A DNA stretch of 64,000 nucleotides from Clostridium lacusfryxellense (GTDB lineage: Bacteria > Bacillota > Clostridia > Clostridiales > Clostridiaceae), in contig NZ_JAHLEB010000001.1 of the NCBI RefSeq assembly GCF_018861735.1, positions 248,001 through 312,000 of the forward strand, in the 5' to 3' direction. The notes beneath the pieces are model-generated. The model did no database searches, was not told the DNA's origin, and was given only the letters and a program-made list of their open reading frames with translations. Positions 57,824 to 64,000 of the stretch are shown here, one piece after another (the stretch's first letter is position 1; each line of letters starts with the position of its first letter). The translations under genes and the position numbers were made by a program.

Positions 57824-57854
57824 AAAAAAAAGCACTCATAAAATGAATGCTTTT
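57824..57854 (-). terminator. Terminator of the tRNA-Leu gene
   Basis: AAAAAGCATTCAT pairs imperfectly with ATGAGTGCTTTTT on the minus strand, just after the encoded CCA. Confidence 0.7.
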
Positions 57855-57939
57855 TGGTGCAGATGACAGGAATTGAACCTGCACGCCGTAAAGCGCTAGA
57901 TCCTAAGTCTAGTGCGTCTGCCAATTCCGCCACATCTGC
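57855..57939 (-). tRNA. tRNA-Leu (anticodon UAG)
   Basis: On the minus strand the acceptor stem GCAGATG/CATCTGC, the D-loop AATTGGCAGA, the anticodon loop CTTAGGA (UAG, reading CUA), a long variable arm and the T-arm GGTTCAATTCC are all present. CCA is encoded. The long variable arm confirms Leu. Confidence 0.95.
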
Positions 57940-58084
57940 ATAACTTATATTAATAGAATATTCTATCAACATAAATTATATTATCATCTTACCCTATATA
58001 TGTCAATAAGATATTTTGTTTTTTTATAGCTATAGTATTATTAATTAAATTTTAGAATATCATTTTAAGAAGGAGTTGGTTTTT

Positions 58085-58897
58085 ATGGACATTAATATGA
58101 AGGTAATTCAACTAGTTAAGGAGTTCTCAAAACTAGAAGAAGTGGACGGTATCTTATTAAGTGGATCACATGCAACAAAAACTAATGATAAGGATTCAGA
58201 TTATGATATATACATTTATAGCTCGAAGGAAATACCGATAGAAAAGAGAAAGGTAATTACTGATAAATATTGTAACTACATGGAACTAAATAATACCTTT
58301 TGGGAGTGCGAAGATGATGGAGTTCTAAAAGAGGGTAATATTCCTGTGGAAATTATATATAGAGACCTAGATTGGATTGACGGATTACTCAATAGAACAT
58401 TAGTAAAATGCGAAGCAGATATAGGATATACTACTTGTTTTTGGGGTAACTTCATAAATTCAATTATACTTTATGATAAAAATGGGGACTCAAGTAGATT
58501 GCAAAATAAGTACAAAATAGGCTACCCTCATGAATTAAAGCAAAATATAATAAAAAAGAATTATCCTTTACTAAAACTTCAAATTCCTTCATATTATTAT
58601 CAAATAGAGAAGGCTTTAAAAAGAGATGATTATATCAGCGTAAATCACAGAGTAGCAGCACTGCTAGCAAGTTATTTTGATATTATATTTGCTGTAAATG
58701 AGATGGCACATCCGGGTGGGAAAAAAATTCTTAAAATCATAAAGGAAAATAATTTGAAAGTGCCAACAGATATGCGAATAAACGTTAGTAATATTTTAAA
58801 ATATACATCATCAAATGACGAAGCAATATTATTAGAAATAGATTTATTAATTGGTAAATTAGATACACTTTTAAAAAGTGAAGAGTTATATTTATAG
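58085..58897 (+). CDS. Nucleotidyltransferase with DUF4037 C-terminus
   Basis: 270 residues from ATG 58085, with AAGGAG upstream. LLSGSHATKTNDKDSDYDIY holds the GS...D-x-D site of polymerase-beta-type nucleotidyltransferases. The helical C-terminal part matches DUF4037. It may adenylylate a small molecule such as an aminoglycoside, or a protein or RNA; context gives no hint. Confidence 0.82.
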   Translation: MDINMKVIQLVKEFSKLEEVDGILLSGSHATKTNDKDSDYDIYIYSSKEIPIEKRKVITDKYCNYMELNNTFWECEDDGVLKEGNIPVEIIYRDLDWIDGLLNRTLVKCEADIGYTTCFWGNFINSIILYDKNGDSSRLQNKYKIGYPHELKQNIIKKNYPLLKLQIPSYYYQIEKALKRDDYISVNHRVAALLASYFDIIFAVNEMAHPGGKKILKIIKENNLKVPTDMRINVSNILKYTSSNDEAILLEIDLLIGKLDTLLKSEELYL

Positions 58898-59002
58898 GCA
58901 TATTTCACTTAGTCAGTGTATACTATTAACATAGGGTTATAATATTAATATGTCAGTTTAATTATGTGTAATTAGTTATATTATTAAGGGGAGGGTAAAA
59001 AA

Positions 59003-59659
59003 ATGCCTCAAAAGAGCTGGGATTTAAAACGTAGGGCAAAGGAACAGTTAAGCGGAAAATGGCTTCAGGCTGGACTTGTGTGTTTCATTGCTTGGGTAGT
59101 TACAATGGCTTTTACAAATGGGAATGCAGTACACACCTTTCAAAATGTTTGGCAGAATGGAGAGTTAGTTAGAGTTAGGACTACAAACTCATCCAATGAA
59201 CTAGGGAGTTTAGTGAATCTTATTTTGTCTGGACCAATAACCCTTGGGGTAACCTGCTATTTTCTTAAGTTGATAAGGAATGAAGAACCGTTAATTGAGA
59301 ACATGTTTGGTGGATTTAAATTTTTTATAAAATCATTTGTCCTAAGTGTTATTATTAAAATTTTCACGTTCTTATGGATGTTGCTTTTTATCATTCCAGG
59401 GTTTATAGCTATTTTGAGATACTCTATGTCATACTACATTATGATGGACAATCCAGAGCTTAGTGCGTTTGAATCATTAGAACGAAGTAAACTCATGATG
59501 GATGGCTTCAAATTTCAATTGTTTAGTTTATGGTGTAGTTATATAGGGTGGTTCATATTAGGAATACTAACTATAGGTATAGGGTTTTTATGGATTAGCC
59601 CTTACTACGAGACAGCTAAAGCTAACTTTTATCAGGATCTAAAATTTAAAATAATCTAA
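59003..59659 (+). CDS. DUF975 family membrane protein
   Basis: 218 residues. SWDLKRRAKEQLSGKWLQAG opens the chain, as is usual for DUF975; three or more membrane helices follow, with ISPYYETAKANFYQDLK at the end. It is an integral membrane protein of unknown function, abundant in clostridia. GGGGAGGG precedes the ATG. Confidence 0.9.
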   Translation: MPQKSWDLKRRAKEQLSGKWLQAGLVCFIAWVVTMAFTNGNAVHTFQNVWQNGELVRVRTTNSSNELGSLVNLILSGPITLGVTCYFLKLIRNEEPLIENMFGGFKFFIKSFVLSVIIKIFTFLWMLLFIIPGFIAILRYSMSYYIMMDNPELSAFESLERSKLMMDGFKFQLFSLWCSYIGWFILGILTIGIGFLWISPYYETAKANFYQDLKFKII

Positions 59660-59733
59660 TATTCGAAAATCTTTGAAACTTACATTATAAGATATTGAGA
59701 ATTTTAATTAAATTTATGAATATTGCAAAAAGT

Positions 59734-59763
59734 AAAACTCCTACTTATAAAAGTGGGAGTTTT
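59734..59763. terminator. Terminator identical to the one after malB
   Basis: Same hairpin and flanks as at 54421 (42 bp identical). It lies between the converging DUF975 and CtfB genes. Confidence 0.85.
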
Positions 59764-59814
59764 ATATTTAGACATTTAATTAAATCATACAAATAATATG
59801 ATAATTAAATTGAA

Positions 59815-60474
59815 CTATAGTTGGTACAAACATAGATTATCAGCCACTGTAAAGTCTGCTTCTGTAATGCTGCGAATATCATCAACTGTAAGCCCCTCTG
59901 CTATTTCAGTAAGTACTAAACCAGTTGACGTTATTTCAAACACTGCTTTTTCAGTAACTATAACATTGACTACACCCTTACCGGTAATGGGAAGATGACA
60001 CTTTTTAAGAATTTTGGATCCACTCTTACTTGTATGCTGCAATGTAGCAATAACTTTGCGCGCACCAACCACTAAATCCATAGCTCCACCCATCCCTGGG
60101 GCATATCTTTCTGGTGCTAGCGGCATAGCCCAGTTAGCAATATTACCTTCTTGATCTACTTCTAGAGCTCCTAATATTGTTGCATCCACATAACCACCAC
60201 GGATAATGCAGAATGATGTTGCTAAATCAAATACTGACGCTCCAGGTAATAAAGTAATAGGTTGACCACCAGCATTTGCAATATCGGGATCCTCATTACC
60301 TAAATGTGGAGTAGGGCCAAACATTAAGCAACCATTTTCAGACTGTAATATTACTTCCACACCCTCAGATAAATAATTGGCAACTGCCGTTGGCATTCCA
60401 AAACCTAAATTCACCACCTGGTCATTCTTTAACTCTTTAGCAGCTCGCCTAGCAATTAACTCTCTTGCTTCCAT
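59815..60474 (-). CDS. ctfB: Acetyl/acetoacetyl CoA-transferase subunit B
   Basis: 219 residues. QSENGCLMFGP holds the catalytic Glu (SENG), which forms the CoA thioester. NLGFGMPTAVANYLSEGVEV and AGMGGAMDLV-type motifs fit 3-oxoacid CoA-transferase beta subunits. It works as a complex with subunit A to move CoA between acetate or butyrate and acetoacetyl-CoA. It starts 30 bp after subunit A. In solvent-forming clostridia such enzymes lead to acetone; no adc gene is in view. Confidence 0.9.
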   Translation of the reverse strand: MEARELIARRAAKELKNDQVVNLGFGMPTAVANYLSEGVEVILQSENGCLMFGPTPHLGNEDPDIANAGGQPITLLPGASVFDLATSFCIIRGGYVDATILGALEVDQEGNIANWAMPLAPERYAPGMGGAMDLVVGARKVIATLQHTSKSGSKILKKCHLPITGKGVVNVIVTEKAVFEITSTGLVLTEIAEGLTVDDIRSITEADFTVADNLCLYQL

Positions 60475-60503
60475 ACCTAATTACCTCCTTTATAAAAAAT
60501 TAA

Positions 60504-61220
60504 TTATTTTATTTGCTGTGAACGAACCCATAAATCGGTATATACTTGCTTGTGTTCATCAAAAGAATAACCTTGAACAACGCCTTGAACAAATATGCTT
60601 GGGGTGCCTACGCTTTCGGCAGGTATACCACCAACTTCTACTATCTCATTAACCTCGGCTACAGTGTAATCAGCACCCATAGCCATAATTGGGTTTGTAT
60701 TAATTGCTACACCTCTATATTGAATATTACCTAATCTGTCGCCTTTATAGCCTTTAATAAATGCGAAATCGGCTTTTAGAGGCAATTCAAGTAAATACTC
60801 CTTACCTTGCAAGGTAAGTTTTTGTTTACCTTCTTCAACTAGTGTACCCACGCCAGTAGGGGTAAGAACACCACCTAATCCAGAACCAGCCGCTCTGATT
60901 TTTTCAATGAAGCTTCCCATTGGATAATATTCAATTTCAAGATCACCGTTTCTAAATTGTTCCAAAGCAATCTTACAAGTGCCAGAATGAGCGGTAATTA
61001 ACTTTTTAACCTGTTTATTTTTATATAGCAGTGCAATGTCAAAATTCTGACCAGGATGAGAATTTACAACTGAAATTAGTGTAAGGTCCTTAACACCTTT
61101 TTCTACTAATTTATCAATAGCTCTAAGCGGTGCTCCCACACCGAGAAAACCACCAAACATAATTGTCGCTCCATCGTGGACTTTTTCCATCACTTTATCT
61201 AAATCCGTAATTTTGTTCAT
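60504..61220 (-). CDS. ctfA: Acetyl/acetoacetyl CoA-transferase subunit A
   Basis: 238 residues from ATG 61220, with GAGAGGGG upstream. FGGFLGVGAPLRAIDKLVEK and GSGLGGVLTPTGVGTLVEEG are the CoA-binding glycine loops of alpha subunits. It forms the heteromeric transferase with the following CtfB gene, and the two are cotranscribed. Confidence 0.9.
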   Translation of the reverse strand: MNKITDLDKVMEKVHDGATIMFGGFLGVGAPLRAIDKLVEKGVKDLTLISVVNSHPGQNFDIALLYKNKQVKKLITAHSGTCKIALEQFRNGDLEIEYYPMGSFIEKIRAAGSGLGGVLTPTGVGTLVEEGKQKLTLQGKEYLLELPLKADFAFIKGYKGDRLGNIQYRGVAINTNPIMAMGADYTVAEVNEIVEVGGIPAESVGTPSIFVQGVVQGYSFDEHKQVYTDLWVRSQQIK

Positions 61221-61436
61221 GCGATTATCCCCTCTCACTAATAATAGATATTATATGATTATCTTTATATGTATACGTTAGATTTTGTATTGTATGCCAA
61301 GTATCATTTATAGCATATTATTAATCTTAAATATTCTATTAGTTCATTGAAAATTCACCTAAAACAGGATATGATTAAAGGAGTATAATGCAATATTTAC
61401 TATATAATAATAATAATAATAAGTGGGGGAATTTCG

Positions 61437-61736
61437 ATGAAAAGTAAAACTAAAAGAGCACTATTACTTTTAGTGATTTTAAGTCTGTCTATGTTTATGG
61501 TTGCATGCATTCCTGGTGATGGTGACTACTCTCAGATTAAGCCTGCAAACTTCTTTTCTGGTGTATGGCATGGATGGATTGCACCAATTTCTTTAATTTT
61601 AGGGTTTTTCACTCCCAATTACCGTGTATATGAGATAATAAACACCGGATGGGCATATGATTTTGGATTCTATATAGCTATTATTAGTGGATTTGGTGGA
61701 TTATCTTTAAGTCGTAAGAAGAAAAAAGAAAAATAA
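61437..61736 (+). CDS. Small lipoprotein/membrane protein
   Basis: 99 residues. A lipoprotein signal peptide with lipobox VAC (residue 28) is followed by FFSGVWHGWIAPISLILGFF, and another membrane helix ends in a basic tail SRKKKKEK. I recall a conserved short family of this layout in Firmicutes. The function is unknown. GGGGGAA lies upstream, after an (ATA)n tract at about 61403. Confidence 0.7.
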   Translation: MKSKTKRALLLLVILSLSMFMVACIPGDGDYSQIKPANFFSGVWHGWIAPISLILGFFTPNYRVYEIINTGWAYDFGFYIAIISGFGGLSLSRKKKKEK

Positions 61737-61767
61737 GATGGATTAGTGCTATGAAAGGAGAATTATA

Positions 61768-62256
61768 ATGAAAATTAAAATTAGACAAGCAGGCATAGAA
61801 GATCTAGATGCTATAACTAAAGTGGAAGCGTGTTGCTTTCCTGAGGCGGAAGCAGCTACGAGGATATCACTTGAGAAAAGGATTAAGACGTTTTCAGATA
61901 CTTTTTTTGTGGCAGAAATAGAGGGCGAAATAATTGGGTTTGTAAATGGATGTATCATCAATGGAACTGTTATTTACGATAAACTTTATGAAGATGCATC
62001 ATTACACAATCCGAATGGAAATTATCAGACTATCTTTGGACTTGACGTAATACCAGAGTATCGTAATCAGGGAATTGCAGCACAGTTAATGAATTATATG
62101 ATAGAAGTATCGAAGGTATCAGGCCGCAAAGGTGTCATTCTAACGTGTAAAGAAAAACTTATTCATTATTATGCAAAATTCGGATACATAAATATGGGTA
62201 TATCAGAATCGGTACACGGTGGTGCGCAGTGGTATGATATGGTTTTGAAAATATAA
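61768..62256 (+). CDS. GNAT-family N-acetyltransferase
   Basis: 162 residues. DVIPEYRNQGIAAQLMNYMI is motif A with the acetyl-CoA loop (R-x2-G-x-A), and HYYAKFGYINMGISESVHGG closes the fold. It acetylates an amine; the substrate is unknown. AAAGGAG precedes the ATG. It lies 31 bp after the lipoprotein gene, so cotranscription is possible. Confidence 0.9.
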   Translation: MKIKIRQAGIEDLDAITKVEACCFPEAEAATRISLEKRIKTFSDTFFVAEIEGEIIGFVNGCIINGTVIYDKLYEDASLHNPNGNYQTIFGLDVIPEYRNQGIAAQLMNYMIEVSKVSGRKGVILTCKEKLIHYYAKFGYINMGISESVHGGAQWYDMVLKI

Positions 62257-62318
62257 CCCTTATAAAGGGTTATATCACCAATTATTATTGCCTAAGTGTC
62301 TAGTTTATTTTAGGAGGA

Positions 62319-63995
62319 TCATAATTTATTGTTGAAGTATCCGTTTTTAGAAACCAATTCTTCGTAACTGCCATGTTCTATTAATTTACCGTGTTCCATC
62401 ACTAATATTTCATCAAATTTTGATAGGTTATGATTGATTTTGTGTGTGACCATAATACCTGTAACATTCTTCAAATTCAAAATAGTATCTATAAAAAAAG
62501 AAACTGACTGTGGATCTAGGGCAGAATCGGGTTCATCTGCAAGTAGTATACTTGAATTTTTTAATATCTCTCTTGATATCACTATCTTTTGCTTTTCTCC
62601 TCCTGAAACAGAATTCAAATCATTTAAATTAGACTCCACTCCTGAAATATGTTTTTTTGAAAGTTCTTTAATTTTAAACCCATTAACTAATTCAGTGTAT
62701 CTATTGTCATCATAATTCTTATATAAAGTTATATTGTCTTTAATAGATTTATTAAATAAGAACAAATCTTGATCAATATATGCTAAATTATCGTAAATAA
62801 AATCCACTTTTAAATCTCTAGTATTATTATTATCAAATTGAATATAACCTTCATATTCATCAAAATAATTTGCTATTAATTTCAAAATTGTGCTTTTCCC
62901 AGATCCGTTTCCGCCTACTATCACATATTTCTTATTTTTATTAAATCTAAAATTAAAATCTGTAACTGCATAGTCTTGATTACTGGAATATTTAAATGAA
63001 ACGTTTTTTAAATCTATGTATTTATCAAAGGTTCCTTTGCTTAGATGCTGTATAGAATTATCATTATTATACTCAAGAATCTCATTACATTTATTTTTTA
63101 TTTCCTGTACAGATTTAATCTGATTAATACTAGTCATAATTGCTATAATTGGTGATACTATATTAAAAAGTAACTGTACTAAAGCAATTAACGATCCAAC
63201 TGTTATAACACTTTTTACTACTAGGGATCCACCAATTATGAAAACTAATAAAGTCAACATGGTGGTTAAGAACATTAAAAAGCCTTGCACTAACATCATA
63301 TAATTTCTTAAATTGAATTTTGTATTTTCTAATTCCTTTGTTACATCTACACATTCAATAGATGCCATTTCAATTAGGTTAAAAGACTTCATAACCTTAA
63401 ATCCATTAAGTATCTCTGTAATTTTGCTTACTGCCTTTTCATTTCTTCTACTTAAATTTTCGCTATATTCTTTCGCTTTTTTAGATAAAAATATAGGCAA
63501 AATTATAGCAACAATTAGTGCACCAATTATAAATAGTAACAACATTGGATAGAGTAACATTATACCTATAGCAGCAAATATAAATAAAGATATTTTTTCC
63601 ATTATGTTTATTTTAGGTATAACATTACTGTCTTCATATCTATTTAAATCATTAAAAATAAAAGATATATACTTCGATAAATCACTTTTATAGAAAAATG
63701 GAATTTTAAAAGAAAAAATTTTTCTATACAAATTTTCTTTTAAATTAAGCATAACTATCTTTGTATATCCATTTTTCAATCTAGAGTATATAATAAAGCT
63801 AATAATTTGTATGATTACAATTATTATAGAAATGAATATTTTCCGGTGATAAGCATTAAAATCTTTTTGGGTCAAACAATCAATTATATTTTTAAAACTT
63901 AATGAAAATGCAATTGTTGAACCAGTATATACTAAGATTGAAATGCTGAGTAAAAAAAAGAAAATATATTTATTATTTTTAATCTTTTGCATCAT
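62319..63995 (-). CDS. ABC transporter, fused membrane and ATP-binding domains (runs near window edge)
   Basis: 558 residues. Six membrane helices in the N-terminal half are followed by a nucleotide-binding domain: GGNGSGKST (about 355), SVSGGEKQKI (signature, about 465), ILLADEPDSALD (Walker B) and THKINH (H-loop). It acts as a homodimeric or heterodimeric half-size exporter of lipid, peptide or drug. ATG 63995 is five bases from the window end, so a slightly longer start beyond the edge cannot be ruled out. Confidence 0.88.
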   Translation of the reverse strand: MMQKIKNNKYIFFFLLSISILVYTGSTIAFSLSFKNIIDCLTQKDFNAYHRKIFISIIIVIIQIISFIIYSRLKNGYTKIVMLNLKENLYRKIFSFKIPFFYKSDLSKYISFIFNDLNRYEDSNVIPKINIMEKISLFIFAAIGIMLLYPMLLLFIIGALIVAIILPIFLSKKAKEYSENLSRRNEKAVSKITEILNGFKVMKSFNLIEMASIECVDVTKELENTKFNLRNYMMLVQGFLMFLTTMLTLLVFIIGGSLVVKSVITVGSLIALVQLLFNIVSPIIAIMTSINQIKSVQEIKNKCNEILEYNNDNSIQHLSKGTFDKYIDLKNVSFKYSSNQDYAVTDFNFRFNKNKKYVIVGGNGSGKSTILKLIANYFDEYEGYIQFDNNNTRDLKVDFIYDNLAYIDQDLFLFNKSIKDNITLYKNYDDNRYTELVNGFKIKELSKKHISGVESNLNDLNSVSGGEKQKIVISREILKNSSILLADEPDSALDPQSVSFFIDTILNLKNVTGIMVTHKINHNLSKFDEILVMEHGKLIEHGSYEELVSKNGYFNNKL

Positions 63996-64000
63996 GTCAT

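Overview
The window looks like an AT-rich Firmicutes chromosome, most likely a Clostridium. The support is low GC, strong AGGAGG-type ribosome binding sites, many GTG/TTG starts and typical clostridial genes: EFR1 ferredoxin, YitT, DUF975, a CtfAB CoA-transferase, a MalH-type GH4 enzyme with its PTS IIBC, and DUF4180. I name no species.

Positions 1-17,300 are a defence island. It begins with a deaminase cut by the window edge and a short sequence like a tmRNA 3' end, a possible integration scar. A PLD-helicase-DUF3427 protein follows with a Nudix hydrolase behind it. Next come a PLD-SNF2 translocase and an Eco57I-type DNA methyltransferase. After a terminator there is a McrBC-like pair: MrcB-N/AAA GTPase and DUF2357/PD-(D/E)XK nuclease. 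Together these can recognise, mark, translocate along and cut foreign or wrongly modified DNA.

Positions 17,300-32,200 are accessory. Single genes (alpha/beta hydrolase, MBL-fold hydrolase, SF0329, PanE-like, CPBP) lie among broken copies of DUF1016 (YhcG) nucleases, a McrC-like fragment and a primase fragment. In the middle is an intact AAA ATPase/subtilisin protease pair of the Iet (Ite) anti-phage type. It has a consensus promoter flanked by direct repeats, an HTH at the end of the ATPase, and a 42-residue basic peptide gene downstream. A CHC2-TOPRIM-ATPase primase of mobile-element type closes this block.

Positions 32,200-46,800 hold single genes in a mosaic of short duplications: three copies of a noncoding repeat of up to about 365 bp, a chimera of ABC-permease tail and primase head, and a 40-bp piece of an EamA gene. 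There is also a decayed ABC exporter, a GC-rich PadR/DUF1048 cluster that looks recently imported, and an EFR1 gene with an internal deletion. A formyltransferase here has Cys in place of a catalytic Asn.

Positions 46,800-64,000 are mostly ordinary chromosome: a YtrA-type GntR/ABC operon with a clear promoter and operator, a phosphoesterase, maltose-6-phosphate uptake and hydrolysis with an RpiR regulator, YitT, tRNA-Leu(UAG), acetyl/acetoacetyl CoA-transferase subunits and an ABC exporter running to the right edge.
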